A stretch of 64,000 nucleotides of DNA from Acinetobacter sp. MB5 (lineage in GTDB: Bacteria; Pseudomonadota; Gammaproteobacteria; Pseudomonadales; Moraxellaceae), in the NCBI RefSeq assembly GCF_003261585.1, contig NZ_POVU01000005.1, positions 1 through 64,000 of the forward strand. Reading direction: 5' to 3'. The translations under genes were made by a program, and so were the position numbers. This document shows, in pieces, positions 19,959 to 30,442 of this stretch (the first letter of the stretch is position 1; each line of letters begins with the position of its first letter). Below the pieces are notes generated by a model. It worked only from the letters and a program-made list of their open reading frames with translations. It made no database searches and had not been told where the DNA came from.

Positions 19959-20651
19959 ATGAGTATTTATGTCATTACGATTGATGGGCCAAGTGGATCA
20001 GGGAAAGGAACTTTGGCAACAAAAATCGCTCAACATTATCACTATCATTTATTGGACTCTGGCGCGTTATATCGGCTGCTAGGATTGTCTTTGGAAAAAA
20101 GAAAGCTAATTGAGCATTTACACGAAAATTTACAAGAATGCATAGATATTGCACGAAACTTAAATATTGAATTTTTAGTTACAGAACAAGGTATTCAAGT
20201 TTTATTAGACGGAGAAGATGTTTCGCAAACTATTCGAACAGAAGTGGTTGGCGCTTTTGCATCTAAAGTTGCTGTTATTCCTGAATTAAGGACTGCGTTA
20301 TTGCAGCGGCAACGGGATTTCGCACAATTACCAGGTTTAATCGCTGATGGTCGTGATATGGGAACAGTTGTCTTTCCTGAAGCACAGGCAAAGATTTATT
20401 TGACAGCATCAGCAGAGTCTAGAGCTCAGCGACGAGTAAAACAGTTGCAGAGTATGGGTGAGGATGCTAAAATAGCTGACATTTTATCTAACATACAAGC
20501 GCGCGATAAACGAGATATGGAGCGCGAAGTTGCTCCACTCAAGCCTGCTGTAGATGCTTTGTTGATTGATAGCTCAGAGTTAACAATCGATGAGGTCTTT
20601 ACACAAATGGTGAATTATATTGACGCGCGGTTAGAAAAAGCATTTAGCTGA
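19959..20651 (+). CDS. cmk: Cytidylate kinase Cmk
   Basis: A 230-residue CMP/dCMP kinase. P-loop [13 protein letters not shown] (8-20), LLDSGALYR (CMP-binding) and [13 protein letters not shown] are family motifs. Followed by rpsA, the conserved cmk-rpsA arrangement; a short inverted repeat (20651-20658 with 20677-20684) begins right after the stop. Confidence 0.95.
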   Translation: MSIYVITIDGPSGSGKGTLATKIAQHYHYHLLDSGALYRLLGLSLEKRKLIEHLHENLQECIDIARNLNIEFLVTEQGIQVLLDGEDVSQTIRTEVVGAFASKVAVIPELRTALLQRQRDFAQLPGLIADGRDMGTVVFPEAQAKIYLTASAESRAQRRVKQLQSMGEDAKIADILSNIQARDKRDMEREVAPLKPAVDALLIDSSELTIDEVFTQMVNYIDARLEKAFS

Positions 20652-20741
20652 CACATCACTTGATCAGATTTACGGATGATGTGTGAGTATAACCAAACCA
20701 GCCTTGACTGATCCAAGACTGTTGACTTTATCAGGTATAAC

Positions 20742-22415
20742 ATGACCGAATCTTTTGCAGCCCTCTTTGAAGAAAGCGAATTAAACTTAAACGTTGAAAA
20801 GGGTGCAGTCATCCAAGGTGTTGTTGTAAGCATCGATGACGACTGGGTAACTGTTGACACTGGCCTTAAATCTGAAGGCGTTGTTGACCGTGCAGAATTC
20901 TTAAACGACCAACGTGAACTTGAAGTTCAAGTTGGCGATACTGTTGATGTTGTTGTTGAAGCTCTTGACAACGGCATGGGTCAAACAGTTTTATCACGTG
21001 AAAAAGCGAAACGTGCTGAAACTTGGACTAAACTTGAAAAAATCTTTGAAGATGGCGAAATCGTTACTGGTGTTATCTCTGGTAAAGTTAAAGGTGGTTT
21101 CACTGTTGACATCGGTCCAGTTCGTGCGTTCTTGCCAGGTTCTTTAGTAGACACTCGTCCTATCCGTGACACAACTCACCTTGAAGGTAAAGAGTTAGAG
21201 TTCAAAGTAATCAAACTTGATGCTAAACGTAACAACGTTGTTGTATCTCGTCGTGCTGTTATGGAAGCTGAATCTTCAGCTGACCGTGAAGCTCTTCTTG
21301 CTCAACTTGAAGAAGGTCAAACAGTTACAGGTACTATCAAGAACCTTACTGATTACGGTGCATTCGTTGACCTTGGCGGTATTGATGGTCTTCTTCACAT
21401 CACTGACATGGCTTGGAAACGTATCAAGCATCCATCAGAAGTTGTTGAAGTTGGTCAAGAAGTTACTGTTAAAGTCCTTAAATTTGACAAAGAACGTAAT
21501 CGTGTTTCACTAGGTCTTAAACAACTTGGTGAAGATCCATGGTTAGCGATCATGAGCCGTTACCCTAAAGGTTCTATCGTTAAAGCTCGTGTTACTAACT
21601 TAACTGACTACGGTTGTTTTGCTGAAATCGCTGAAGGCGTTGAAGGCTTAGTACACGTTTCAGAAATGGACCACACGAACAAAAACATCCACCCATCTAA
21701 AGTTGTTCAGATTGGTGACGAAGTTGACGTTATGGTTCTTGAAGTTGATGAAGAACGTCGTCGTATTTCTCTTGGTATCAAACAAACTCGTGCTAACCCA
21801 TGGGAAGAGTTTGCTAAGAACCATGACAAAGGTGAAAAAGTTTCAGGTACTATCAAGTCTATCACTGACTTTGGTATCTTCATCGGTTTGCCAGGTGGTA
21901 TCGATGGTCTAGTTCACTTGTCTGATATTTCTTGGAACGAACAAGGCGAAGATGCTATCCGTCGTTACAAGAAAGGTGACACAGTTGAAGCTGTTATCTT
22001 GTCTGTAGACGCTGAAGGAAACCGTATCAGCCTTGGCATTAAACAATTGAACAGCGACCCATTCAATGACTTCTTAGCTGCTAACGAACGTGGTGCTTTG
22101 GTTAAAGGTACTGTAACTGCAGTTGATGCTAAAGGCGCTACTGTTAAGTTGGCTGACGAAATTGAAGCTCAATTGAAAGCTTCTGAAATCAACCGTGATC
22201 GCGTTGAAGATGCGACTAAATTCTTAGAAGTTGGTCAAGAAATCGAAGCGAAGATCATTAACGTTGATCGTAAGTCTCGTACTATTAACTTATCTGTTAA
22301 AGCGAAAGACGAAGCTGAAGAGAAAGAAGCTGTTGCTAACTTACGTCAAGCAGCTGCATCTCAAGACAATGGTCCTAAGACTATTGGTGACTTGATCAAA
22401 GCTCAAATGAAGTAA
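20742..22415 (+). CDS. rpsA: 30S ribosomal protein S1
   Basis: A 557-residue mRNA-binding ribosomal protein built from six S1/OB repeats, with recurring modules such as [38 protein letters not shown] and [18 protein letters not shown]. The last repeat (from about 450) is the most divergent. Codon use is strongly biased (CGT, AAC, GAC, GGT) as expected of a highly expressed gene. Confidence 0.97.
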   Translation: MTESFAALFEESELNLNVEKGAVIQGVVVSIDDDWVTVDTGLKSEGVVDRAEFLNDQRELEVQVGDTVDVVVEALDNGMGQTVLSREKAKRAETWTKLEKIFEDGEIVTGVISGKVKGGFTVDIGPVRAFLPGSLVDTRPIRDTTHLEGKELEFKVIKLDAKRNNVVVSRRAVMEAESSADREALLAQLEEGQTVTGTIKNLTDYGAFVDLGGIDGLLHITDMAWKRIKHPSEVVEVGQEVTVKVLKFDKERNRVSLGLKQLGEDPWLAIMSRYPKGSIVKARVTNLTDYGCFAEIAEGVEGLVHVSEMDHTNKNIHPSKVVQIGDEVDVMVLEVDEERRRISLGIKQTRANPWEEFAKNHDKGEKVSGTIKSITDFGIFIGLPGGIDGLVHLSDISWNEQGEDAIRRYKKGDTVEAVILSVDAEGNRISLGIKQLNSDPFNDFLAANERGALVKGTVTAVDAKGATVKLADEIEAQLKASEINRDRVEDATKFLEVGQEIEAKIINVDRKSRTINLSVKAKDEAEEKEAVANLRQAAASQDNGPKTIGDLIKAQMK

Positions 22416-22473
22416 TCTATAAAAATAGTTGAAAATTAGTGTAACTAATTGATACTTTTTATTTAATTACTGT

Positions 22474-22513
22474 AAACGGTAGCGTAGTATTGGTATACTG
22501 CGCTACCGTTTTG
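22474..22513 (+). terminator. rpsA terminator
   Basis: An 11-bp outer stem (22474-22484 with 22501-22511) continues through a T-G wobble into a 5-bp inner stem (AGTAT/ATACT), loop TGGT. A T-run follows. It separates rpsA from ihfB. Confidence 0.8.
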
Positions 22514-22572
22514 TATTTAAACGGGTTATTATCAATTGACTGATAAATCGTTATAAACCAATGAGGTCACAG

Positions 22573-22878
22573 ATGACTACAGAAGCACTTAATAAATCTG
22601 ATTTAATACAACGCATTGCTTTGAAAAATCCACACTTAGCTGAGCCTCTTGTAGAGGAAGCAGTTAAAATTATGCTTGATCAAATGATCGAGGCGCTGTC
22701 ATCGGATAATCGTATTGAAATTCGCGGTTTTGGAAGTTTTGCTTTGCATCATCGTGAACCACGTGTGGGACGTAATCCTAAAACTGGTAAATCTGTTGAC
22801 GTTGCAGCAAAAGCTGTTCCTCATTTCAAACCTGGTAAAGCATTACGCGATGCTGTGAATGAGTCTGGTAGCAACTAA
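22573..22878 (+). CDS. ihfB: Integration host factor beta subunit
   Basis: A 101-residue HU/IHF-fold DNA-bending protein. [20 protein letters not shown] and RNPKTGKSV form the DNA-binding beta arm. ATG 22573 ([12 protein letters not shown]) is preferred over the in-frame ATG at 22561, because GAGG at 22563-22566 is its ribosome-binding site. Follows rpsA as in many gammaproteobacteria. Confidence 0.94.
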   Translation: MTTEALNKSDLIQRIALKNPHLAEPLVEEAVKIMLDQMIEALSSDNRIEIRGFGSFALHHREPRVGRNPKTGKSVDVAAKAVPHFKPGKALRDAVNESGSN

Positions 22879-22902
22879 GAACTGATTAATGCGGGAGAGC
22901 TT

Positions 22903-23262
22903 ATGCGCTTTATTCTTATCCTTGTATTGATTGTATTATTTGTCTATTCATTGGCATTAGTTTTACTAAACGGTACTATGGTTTCGGTGGACTTATGGTT
23001 AACCCATGTTCCTGAAATGAGAGTAGGTTTATTGGTGTTAATCACTTTAGCTCTGGGAATTATCTTAGGATTGTTGCTAGGTGTACAAATTTTTCGAGTG
23101 TTCCAAAGTCGCTGGGAAATTCAACGGTTACGTAAGGATATTGAGCGTTTACATAAAGAGCAGCTCCATAATGCACAATTGGCTGCTACAGAGGCAATCG
23201 CTCATAGTCGACAAGAAAAAACTGTTTTGGATATTAGCTCAGAAGATAAAAGCCCATTATAA
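22903..23262 (+). CDS. lapA: LapA-domain membrane protein
   Basis: A 119-residue inner-membrane protein with two hydrophobic helices (about 3-22 and 42-65) and a cytoplasmic coiled-coil tail (about 70-100). This is the LapA (YciS) architecture; LapA acts with LapB in control of LPS synthesis in E. coli. Follows ihfB, the known neighbourhood, but no lapB gene is adjacent here: pyrF comes next. Its last codons lie inside a terminator hairpin. Confidence 0.8.
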   Translation: MRFILILVLIVLFVYSLALVLLNGTMVSVDLWLTHVPEMRVGLLVLITLALGIILGLLLGVQIFRVFQSRWEIQRLRKDIERLHKEQLHNAQLAATEAIAHSRQEKTVLDISSEDKSPL

Positions 23263-23275
23263 TGGGCTTTATTTT
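23249..23275 (+). terminator. Terminator overlapping the lapA stop
   Basis: AAAGCCCATT and AATGGGCTTT form a near-continuous palindrome (23249-23270) followed by ATTTTT. The lapA stop codon (23260-23262) sits in the loop region. Confidence 0.75.
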
Positions 23276-23292
23276 TGGTTGGAATTAATCTC

Positions 23293-23973
23293 TTGAGTAT
23301 TATCGTTGCCTTAGATGCGAAAAGCCAAGCCCAAGCTCTAACGATTGCAGAAAAGCTAGATCCTGAACTATGCCGAGTAAAAGTAGGCAAAGAGTTATTT
23401 ACTCATGAAGGTCCTCAGGTTGTAAAAGCTTTACACCATCTTGGATTTGAAGTTTTTCTAGATTTGAAGTTTCATGATATTCCAAATACGACGGCACAGG
23501 CGGTTTGTGCTGCAGCAGATTTAGGTGTTTGGATGGTGAATGTACATGCATCTGGTGGTCGCAAGATGATGGAAACCTGTGTTGAACGTCTAAAAGCTGG
23601 AAACTACTCTACTCAATTGATTGCAGTTACAGTGCTAACATCTATGGGGCGGGAAGACCTTCGTGATATTGGTTTAGATGTTGAGCCAGTAGATCAGGTA
23701 CGTCGTTTGGCCAAATTAACCTATGACTGTGGTCTAGATGGTGTGGTTTGTTCTGCACAGGAAGCAAAGATTTTACGTCAAGATTTGGGCAGTGAATTTG
23801 CTTTAGTGACACCTGGTATTCGTCCTTTAGGATCAAATGCAGATGATCAAAAACGTATTGTAACGCCAGCTCAGGCGATGCAAGATGGTTCTACGCATTT
23901 AGTGATTGGTCGCCCAATTACGCAGGCTGAAAATCCTCAGCAAGTTGTACATGATATTTTAGCGACATTGTAA
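23293..23973 (+). CDS. pyrF: Orotidine-5'-phosphate decarboxylase PyrF
   Basis: A 226-residue TIM-barrel enzyme that makes UMP from [23 protein letters not shown], the catalytic [10 protein letters not shown] (Lys-Asp array) and the late VTPGIRP and VIGRPIT motifs are intact. Family alignment places the start at TTG 23293 ([10 protein letters not shown]); GGA at 23281-23283 is a weak ribosome-binding site. Confidence 0.93.
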   Translation: MSIIVALDAKSQAQALTIAEKLDPELCRVKVGKELFTHEGPQVVKALHHLGFEVFLDLKFHDIPNTTAQAVCAAADLGVWMVNVHASGGRKMMETCVERLKAGNYSTQLIAVTVLTSMGREDLRDIGLDVEPVDQVRRLAKLTYDCGLDGVVCSAQEAKILRQDLGSEFALVTPGIRPLGSNADDQKRIVTPAQAMQDGSTHLVIGRPITQAENPQQVVHDILATL

Positions 23974-23984
23974 AAGAGAAGTAC

Positions 23985-24020
23985 TTGCAAAAGATGAGTG
24001 TCTAAAACCATCTTTTGCAA
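23985..24020 (+). terminator. Hairpin after pyrF
   Basis: TTGCAAAAGATG (23985-23996) pairs perfectly with CATCTTTTGCAA (24009-24020) around a 12-base loop, then TTTC. Probable terminator with a short T-run. Confidence 0.65.
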
Positions 24021-24243
24021 TTTCATGACCAAAAAAGCTTGAAATTAAGCATAGCTTTATCAAATAATACTTGCGAATTGTGCTGAACAAGAACATGGAT
24101 GAATATGTGATTTATTCAGAGTTTATAGTACAAGGGAATGAGTTTTTTAAATCACAGCATTTATGTATTCCAACTTTATTTGGAACATAAACCCAACGAC
24201 TAAGTTATTACAAAGTTGTTCAATTTATCGAATATTGAAGCTT

Positions 24244-25392
24244 ATGTTTAATCCTAAATCTGAAAATAGTACAGTAGTATCATCTCCTGCGGAACGCTAT
24301 GCACAAGCCCTATCTTCAGGGCAATTTATAGCTGATGATGCACAGGCACAAGCTGTAAATGAATTGGAACGTGTGTGGCAAGAGCTAATTAGTCGTTATA
24401 AAGCTTCAAAAAAAGCCTTTCGTCGTTTTCGTCGTCAAACGACACCACATGGTGTGTATATGTGGGGTGGTGTTGGGCGTGGCAAAACATGGTTAATGGA
24501 TCAATTTTTTGATTCCATTCCATTTCGACGTAAAACACGAATGCATTTTCATCATTTTATGCAATATGTTCATAAAGAGTTGAATAAGCTTTCTGGTCAT
24601 CGAAATCCATTAGATTTAGTTGCAGACCAAATCTATAAAGATGCTGTAATTATTTGTTTTGATGAATTTTTTGTTTCAAATGTAACTGATGCCATGATTT
24701 TGAGCGATTTGTTTCAAAAGCTCTTTCAACGCGGTATTACTCTAGTTGCAACATCAAATATTGCACCAGACGGTTTGTATAAAAATGGCATTCATCGTGA
24801 CCGTTTTTTGCCTACCATTGAAATGGTGAAAGAAAATTGTGAGATTCTGAATGTCGATGCAGGTGTGGATTATCGTCTACGCGTATTGAAACAGGCACAG
24901 TTATTTAAAACACCTCTAACGCCTGAAGCTGATCAATGGTTAGATGAACGTTTCCATGCCTTAACGCAATCACAGAATATTGTTAAAAGCAGCATTGAAA
25001 TTAATAATCGTCAGATTGAAACATTGGGGCATAGCCAAGATGTTTTATGGTGTGAGTTTAGAGAACTGTGTTTAAAACCACGAAGCCCTGCAGATTTCAT
25101 TGAGATTGCTAATACTTATAATACGGTTTTAGTAAGTCATATTCCGCATTTAACAGATCTATTGAATGATGCGACACGTCGCTTTATCTATTTGGTTGAT
25201 GAGTTTTATGACCGTGGGGTCAAATTATTATTGACCTCTCAAGACAGTATTATTGAAATTTATAAGGGTGAGAAACTCTCATTTGAAATCGAGCGTACAC
25301 GTTCGCGGTTACTTGAAATGCAGTCTGATGACTATTTGAATGCAGAGCATAAGCAGATTCAGCAAACGGCTGATAAACAAAAAGAAATATAA
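24244..25392 (+). CDS. zapE: Cell-division ATPase ZapE (AFG1-like)
   Basis: A 382-residue AFG1-family P-loop ATPase that in E. coli associates with the Z ring under stress. Walker A GGVGRGKTWLMD (about 68-79), Walker B IICFDEFFVSNVTDAMIL, the sensor region TSNIAPDGLY and IYLVDEFYDRGVKL are all conserved. The frame is open to 24163, but ATG 24244 (MFNPKSENS) gives the usual family length. Confidence 0.92.
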   Translation: MFNPKSENSTVVSSPAERYAQALSSGQFIADDAQAQAVNELERVWQELISRYKASKKAFRRFRRQTTPHGVYMWGGVGRGKTWLMDQFFDSIPFRRKTRMHFHHFMQYVHKELNKLSGHRNPLDLVADQIYKDAVIICFDEFFVSNVTDAMILSDLFQKLFQRGITLVATSNIAPDGLYKNGIHRDRFLPTIEMVKENCEILNVDAGVDYRLRVLKQAQLFKTPLTPEADQWLDERFHALTQSQNIVKSSIEINNRQIETLGHSQDVLWCEFRELCLKPRSPADFIEIANTYNTVLVSHIPHLTDLLNDATRRFIYLVDEFYDRGVKLLLTSQDSIIEIYKGEKLSFEIERTRSRLLEMQSDDYLNAEHKQIQQTADKQKEI

Positions 25393-25395
25393 AAA

Positions 25396-25424
25396 TAAAA
25401 GCGCCTTAAAGGCGCTTTTATTTT
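25396..25424 (+). terminator. zapE terminator
   Basis: AAAAGCGCC and GGCGCTTTT form the stem around TTAAA, followed by ATTTTC, directly after the zapE stop. Confidence 0.85.
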
Positions 25425-25707
25425 CTTACATATGTTCAAAATAAAAGCATAGACGCTGTTATTCAAAATTTGTTAGAGTCATCAAAGCTGTACTGATAAT
25501 AAGTGGCACTTTAGTCTAATTACAGATACCTTAAAAATAATTTACATTGGTTTATTTTGTATTTTATTTTTATATAACAAAGAGATAGAAATATTTTGTT
25601 GTTTATGAAATGTTCGCTATTTCGCAGGTTAATAAAGCTATTCAGCCCAGTATAAATGTTTATACTGAACATCTCGGTAATAAAAAGTAGCAAAATCAGG
25701 AAAGACA
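25425..25707 (+). promoter_or_regulatory. glcB upstream region with operator-like palindrome
   Basis: No gene is visible in this 283-base stretch. A perfect 20-bp inverted repeat, CAGTATAAATGTTTATACTG, lies at 25648-25667, ending 40 bases before the glcB ATG. Its symmetry and position suggest a repressor or activator site. A TTGT/TATA-rich stretch around 25540-25580 could hold promoter elements, but I cannot assign them. Confidence 0.45.
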
Positions 25708-27873
25708 ATGACTGCACGTATTCAAAAAGGCAAACTTGCAATTGCTAAGGAATTGTACGATTTTATTGAAAATGAAGCTCTACCTGGTTCAGGTTTAGAT
25801 AGTGACAGCTACTGGAAAGGATTTGAACAGATTGTTGTTGATCTTAGTCCAAAGAACAAGGCGCTATTAGCAAAGCGTGACGATCTGCAAGCTAAAATTG
25901 ATGAATGGCATCGTAATAATAGCTTTGAGTTGGAAGCATACAAAGCTTTCCTGAAAGAAATTGGCTACTTATTACCCGAAGTAGAAGATTTCCAAATTAG
26001 CACTGAAAATGTGGATGAAGAAATTGCGCTAATTGCAGGTCCTCAATTGGTTGTCCCTGTGCGTAATGCGCGTTATAGCTTAAATGCTGCCAATGCACGT
26101 TGGGGCTCTTTATATGATGCATTGTATGGTTTTGATGTAATTCCTGAGACTGATGGTGCAGAAAAAACCAAAGCATATAACCCAGTTCGTGGTGCAAAAG
26201 TTGTTGCATTTGCTAAAAATTTCTTAAATGAGATTTTTCCATTGGCACAAGGTTCACATGCAGATGTAACTTCATATGTTGTAGAGAATAATCAACTTGT
26301 TGTGACACTGAAAGATGGCACAACAACGACGCTTGCCAATACTGCATTATTTGTAGGTTATAACGGTGAAGCTGCTCAGCCATCTGAAATTGTGCTTAAA
26401 GAAAATGGTTTGCATACCATTGTGCAAATTGATGCAAAAAGCCCAATTGGTCAAACAGACAGTGCAAGCGTAAAAGACATCGTGCTTGAAGCTGCTGTGA
26501 CAACGATTCAAGATTTGGAGGACTCTGTTGCAGCAGTTGATGCTGAAGAAAAGGTTGAAGGTTATCGTAACTGGTTAGGCTTAATGCAAGGTACTTTAGA
26601 AGACGCCTTTGAGAAAGCTGGAAAAACTGTAAAACGTAAACTAAATCAAGATCGTAGTTATCATAATTTGGTAGGAAGCACGACAACTGTACATGGTCGT
26701 TCATTGATGCTATTACGTAATGTAGGGCATTTAATGACAAACCCTGCAATTTTGGTCGATGGCGAAGAAATTTACGAAGGCATCATGGATGCTTTAGTCA
26801 CTCCATTATTGTCTAAGGTAGATATCTTGGGACAAAATGAAGTGAAAAACTCTCGTAAAGGTTCAATGTATATTGTTAAACCGAAAATGCATGGCCCTGA
26901 AGAAGTTGCATTTGCAGTTGAGCTATTTGAACGTGCAGAGCAGTTGATTGGCTTACCATCGAAAAGTTTGAAAGTCGGGATTATGGATGAAGAACGACGT
27001 ACATCTGTAAACTTGAAAAACTGTATTGCTGCTGCGAAAGAACGTACCATTTTCATTAATACTGGCTTTATGGATCGTACGGGTGATGAAATCCATACCT
27101 TTATGGAAGCAGGCCCGATGGTACGTAAAGTTGAAGTGAAAAACCAAAAATGGTTTGCTGCTTATGAAAACCGTAACGTGATGATAGGCTTACAATGTGG
27201 TTTGCGTGGTAAAGCACAAATTGGTAAAGGCATGTGGCCAAAACCAGACATGCTGCTTGATATGTATAAAACCAAAATTGAGCATCCTCAAGCAGGCGCA
27301 TCTTGTGCATGGGTTCCATCTCCATCAGGTGCAGTAATTCACGCGATTCATTACCATAAATGTAATGTTTCACAACGTCAGCATGAATTATTGTCTGAAA
27401 AAGCATTACCATTAGATGATTTGTTGACACCACCATTGGCGGCAGAAACAAACTGGAGTGCTGAAGAAATTAACAACGAACTTGAAAATAACTGTCAGGG
27501 TATTCTAGGTTATGTTGTTCGCTGGGTAGATTTGGGTGTAGGTTGTTCTAAAGTTCCAGATATTAATGATGTGGGCTTAATGGAAGACCGTGCAACACTT
27601 CGTATTTCTTCGCAGCACGTTGCAAACTGGTTGCGTCACGGTATTGTGACTCAAGCGCAAGTTCAGGAAGTTCTTGAACGTATGGCTCGTATCGTTGATG
27701 AACAAAATGCCAATGACCCTGAATACACTGCAATGTCGACTGACTTTGCAAATAATATTGCATTTAAAGCTGCATCTGATTTGATTTTTAAAGGTGCTGA
27801 ACAGCCAGCTGGTTATACCGAACCTTTACTTCATGCTGCACGCTTGAAGTTGAAAGGTTACACAGGTGATTAA
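25708..27873 (+). CDS. glcB: Malate synthase G
   Basis: A 721-residue glyoxylate-cycle enzyme that condenses glyoxylate with acetyl-Co[32 protein letters not shown] (active-site region), [33 protein letters not shown] and the [18 protein letters not shown] stretch are the G-isoform hallmarks, and the length is typical. It stands alone with its own regulatory region and terminator. Confidence 0.97.
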   Translation: MTARIQKGKLAIAKELYDFIENEALPGSGLDSDSYWKGFEQIVVDLSPKNKALLAKRDDLQAKIDEWHRNNSFELEAYKAFLKEIGYLLPEVEDFQISTENVDEEIALIAGPQLVVPVRNARYSLNAANARWGSLYDALYGFDVIPETDGAEKTKAYNPVRGAKVVAFAKNFLNEIFPLAQGSHADVTSYVVENNQLVVTLKDGTTTTLANTALFVGYNGEAAQPSEIVLKENGLHTIVQIDAKSPIGQTDSASVKDIVLEAAVTTIQDLEDSVAAVDAEEKVEGYRNWLGLMQGTLEDAFEKAGKTVKRKLNQDRSYHNLVGSTTTVHGRSLMLLRNVGHLMTNPAILVDGEEIYEGIMDALVTPLLSKVDILGQNEVKNSRKGSMYIVKPKMHGPEEVAFAVELFERAEQLIGLPSKSLKVGIMDEERRTSVNLKNCIAAAKERTIFINTGFMDRTGDEIHTFMEAGPMVRKVEVKNQKWFAAYENRNVMIGLQCGLRGKAQIGKGMWPKPDMLLDMYKTKIEHPQAGASCAWVPSPSGAVIHAIHYHKCNVSQRQHELLSEKALPLDDLLTPPLAAETNWSAEEINNELENNCQGILGYVVRWVDLGVGCSKVPDINDVGLMEDRATLRISSQHVANWLRHGIVTQAQVQEVLERMARIVDEQNANDPEYTAMSTDFANNIAFKAASDLIFKGAEQPAGYTEPLLHAARLKLKGYTGD

Positions 27874-27888
27874 TTAATTGCCTAAATT

Positions 27889-27914
27889 AAAAAGCCTCTT
27901 TGGAGGCTTTTTTT
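27889..27914 (+). terminator. glcB terminator
   Basis: AAAGCCTC (27891-27898) and GAGGCTTT (27903-27910) with loop TTTG and a run of T. Confidence 0.88.
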
Positions 27915-28006
27915 GTGGGTATATAATTTATTTGAATCAACTTAAATTAGAAAAATACAAATTTTTAGCCGATAATAGAAAAGAAACGGAATATTTTGAA
28001 ATCCAG

Positions 28007-28666
28007 ATGTGTGCCAATTTTAAGCCCTTAACTTTATTGCAATTACAGCAATTAAGATTACCTCAAATAGATTTTGCCTATACAGAAGAAGTCTATCCGA
28101 TGGGAAGCTGTCCTTTATTGTTTCAGGCTGAGCAACAAATGGAATGGCGTGAAGTTATGTTTGGCTTAGTTCCCAAATGGGCAACAGATCTTAGTGTTGC
28201 AAAACATACCTATAATGCACGACAAGAAACAATTTTACAGAAACCGAGCTTTCAGGCTTCTGCATTAAAATATAAATTTGGAGTGATTCCTGTAACGGAA
28301 TTTTACGAGAGTAAATATATTGAGAATAAGCCACAGCGTTGGGGTGTAAGACGTAAAGATGGCAACGCTTTTTTTATTGCTGCTTTATATGAAATAGCCA
28401 AAGTTGACCAGCAGATTATTCGTTCTGCTTCGATGTTGACGATGGACGCGATAGATCACCCTATGATGAAAGTTTTTCATGAACCTGGAAATGTAAAACG
28501 CTCAGTCATTGTGATTCCTCAGCAGCGTTTGCATGAGTGGCTAAACTGGAAAAGTCCAAATATTCAAAATTTTGTGGAAGGTTTTCCTGTAGATGAGTTT
28601 ACATGTTTGCATGTCCCAAAAGAAAAACTTGTAAAATCTTCGCCACAGCTCAATATGTTTGAATAA
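28007..28666 (+). CDS. SOS response-associated peptidase family protein (YedK/HMCES type)
   Basis: A 219-residue SRAP protein, which in YedK and HMCES forms a thiazolidine link to abasic sites in single-stranded DNA. The frame is open to 27878, but only ATG 28007 puts the essential Cys at position 2 (MCANF), which decides the start. Asn70 (TYNARQET) and Glu98 (IPVTEFYE) match the catalytic Asn and Glu. The usual HDRMP motif is replaced by HEPGNVKRS (His158), so the third active-site region is divergent. Confidence 0.88.
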   Translation: MCANFKPLTLLQLQQLRLPQIDFAYTEEVYPMGSCPLLFQAEQQMEWREVMFGLVPKWATDLSVAKHTYNARQETILQKPSFQASALKYKFGVIPVTEFYESKYIENKPQRWGVRRKDGNAFFIAALYEIAKVDQQIIRSASMLTMDAIDHPMMKVFHEPGNVKRSVIVIPQQRLHEWLNWKSPNIQNFVEGFPVDEFTCLHVPKEKLVKSSPQLNMFE

Positions 28667-28693
28667 AAAAAGCACCGTTAAGGTGCTTTTTTT
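28666..28693. terminator. Bidirectional terminator between convergent genes
   Basis: AAAAAGCACC (28667-28676) pairs with GGTGCTTTTT (28682-28691). T-runs on both strands serve the peptidase gene and the convergent RcnB-like gene. Confidence 0.88.
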
Positions 28694-28703
28694 AAATTAA
28701 GAC

Positions 28704-29138
28704 TTAGTGACCACCAAGTAAGATTTGTGCGATCACGCCTGTTGCGATTGCCACAAGAACGTAGTCACCATTGACACGAACCCAACGATGTCCACGTGGT
28801 GGAGCTGGAAGATCGTGAGAACGCCAGTCACTTACACGGTATGCAGTGCCACGGTATTTAGCTGGAACACGGCCACCTTTGCGCCATTCTTGACCTGGGC
28901 GTGGCATATCATGGCGATAAGCTTGGTGATTTTGTTGATAGCGTGGTTGATGATGATCTTGCTGCATGTTGCTGCGGTGATCATTGCGTTGGTTTTGTTG
29001 CATGTTGCCACGATGATCATCACGTTGGTTTTGTTGCATGTTGCCACGGTGGTCATTAGGATTTTGGTCTGCAAATGCTGCACCTGCAGATAATGCTGTA
29101 GTAACTGCTAAAGTGATAGCCATTAATTTGGTTTTCAC
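28704..29138 (-). CDS. RcnB-family periplasmic protein with tandem repeats
   Basis: A 144-residue secreted protein. The start is GTG 29138: an AGGAGA box (29145-29150) sits six bases upstream and the protein then begins with a clean signal peptide (KTKLMAITLAV to AFA). The mature N-terminus has three tandem 12-residue repeats of the DHRGNMQQNQR type (about residues 28-63). The C-terminal RcnB-like part holds YRVSDWRSHDLPAPPRGHRW and a hydrophobic tail. RcnB modulates Ni/Co efflux in E. coli; a metal role here is only a family guess, though His content is high. Confidence 0.8.
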   Translation of the reverse strand: MKTKLMAITLAVTTALSAGAAFADQNPNDHRGNMQQNQRDDHRGNMQQNQRNDHRSNMQQDHHQPRYQQNHQAYRHDMPRPGQEWRKGGRVPAKYRGTAYRVSDWRSHDLPAPPRGHRWVRVNGDYVLVAIATGVIAQILLGGH

Positions 29139-29460
29139 GATATTTCTCCTTTTGAATGTGCTCAGCACATATTATTTTGTTTGCGTACTTTTCATGAATA
29201 AATATCATGCTTCTATGCAGTTAAATATCTTTTACCTGATAGATTGAGATACACCTTTAATTTATACAAATAAAGAATCATAAAAGTAAATATCTTTTTA
29301 AATCTATATATAAATGACTATAGCTTCTATCAAGATATTTAAGGTAACACCTTATTTGTTGCTAATTTATCAATATATTAAGTGTAAATAATGGAGATAT
29401 AGATACATTCTATTAAATCTCAATATATCGCTGTAATTAATCTTAATATTTACTCTTCTT

Positions 29461-30378
29461 TTAAAGATGAGTTACGTCTTCTTTACTTGTGAGGTGTTCG
29501 ACCAAATAGTCAATAAAAACGCGAACTGCTGGTAGCATTCCACGGCGTGAAGGGTAGACTGCATGTAAGATGCCATGAGGTGCTTTCCACTCTGGAAGAA
29601 CTCTCACCAATTCACCTGTTTTAATATAATCTGCCGCAATTGAATCGGGAAGCAGGGCGATACCACAATTTTGCCGAGCCAACTGGCAGATCATCATTAA
29701 GTCCGAACCCATCACAGTAGGGTTGACTTTAATTTTAATGGGTTGATTTTGCTGATTATGCAAAACCATGAATTGATCTGCATGTTCATCGACCATACTC
29801 AGTACTTTATGTTCACCGAGTTGTTCAGGATTTTTTAGGTCACCGTATTCATTAAGATAGGCTTGGCTGGCAAAGAGATGTTGTTCGTGTCGATCAAATT
29901 TTCGGACAATTAATCCAGGGTCATCATCAATTTTAGAACGGACACGTACAGCAACATCAATACCTTCATTGATGACATCAATACGACGATTGCTAACAAT
30001 AAGTTGTAGGCGAATCTCAGGATAGCGTTTTAAGAAATTTGGCAGAATTTTAGTAAACTCATTTTGAGCCACTGAAACAGGAACGCTGACTTTTACGATA
30101 CCACGTGGTTCAACACTAAGATGATCAATCAAATCATGGGCTGCTTGGGCGGCATTCATCATGACCTGAGCATGTCGGTAAATATTCATGCCAATATCAG
30201 TCACAGCAAAATGACGAGAACTGCGTTGAATCAGGCGAACACCCAAACGTTCTTCAAGATTATATACGCGGCGACTTAGTTTGGATTTGGGGATATCTGT
30301 GGCACGTTCAGCAGCACTAAACCCACCATGTTCAACCACCAAAGCAAAACAGTAAAAATCATCTAAATCGCTGAGCAT
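29461..30378 (-). CDS. LysR-family transcriptional regulator
   Basis: A 305-residue regulator. N-terminal winged HTH (LDDFYCFALVVEHGGFSAAERATDI and SKLSRRVYNLEERLGVRL, about 4-46), then a periplasmic-binding-like effector domain (from about 90). The group resembles the one-gene-per-site LysR regulators of quinone or drug response. The 322-base gap to the rcnB start (29139-29460) shows no other gene; it is AT-rich and contains nothing I can assign beyond the rcnB leader. Confidence 0.9.
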   Translation of the reverse strand: MLSDLDDFYCFALVVEHGGFSAAERATDIPKSKLSRRVYNLEERLGVRLIQRSSRHFAVTDIGMNIYRHAQVMMNAAQAAHDLIDHLSVEPRGIVKVSVPVSVAQNEFTKILPNFLKRYPEIRLQLIVSNRRIDVINEGIDVAVRVRSKIDDDPGLIVRKFDRHEQHLFASQAYLNEYGDLKNPEQLGEHKVLSMVDEHADQFMVLHNQQNQPIKIKVNPTVMGSDLMMICQLARQNCGIALLPDSIAADYIKTGELVRVLPEWKAPHGILHAVYPSRRGMLPAVRVFIDYLVEHLTSKEDVTHL

Positions 30379-30442
30379 TACAGAGTGACCTGAGAGATAA
30401 ATTATTTAGAAAAATATACGTTCTAATAGTCTGATACAAGTT

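Noticed and set aside
27878..28006. Longer N-terminus for the YedK-like protein
   Set aside because: It would be translated out of the glcB terminator and would bury the Cys that must follow Met in this family.
29139..29460. Small RNA or gene between the LysR and RcnB-like genes
   Set aside because: Only AT-rich sequence; no open frame with a ribosome-binding site and no stable hairpin with a T-run.
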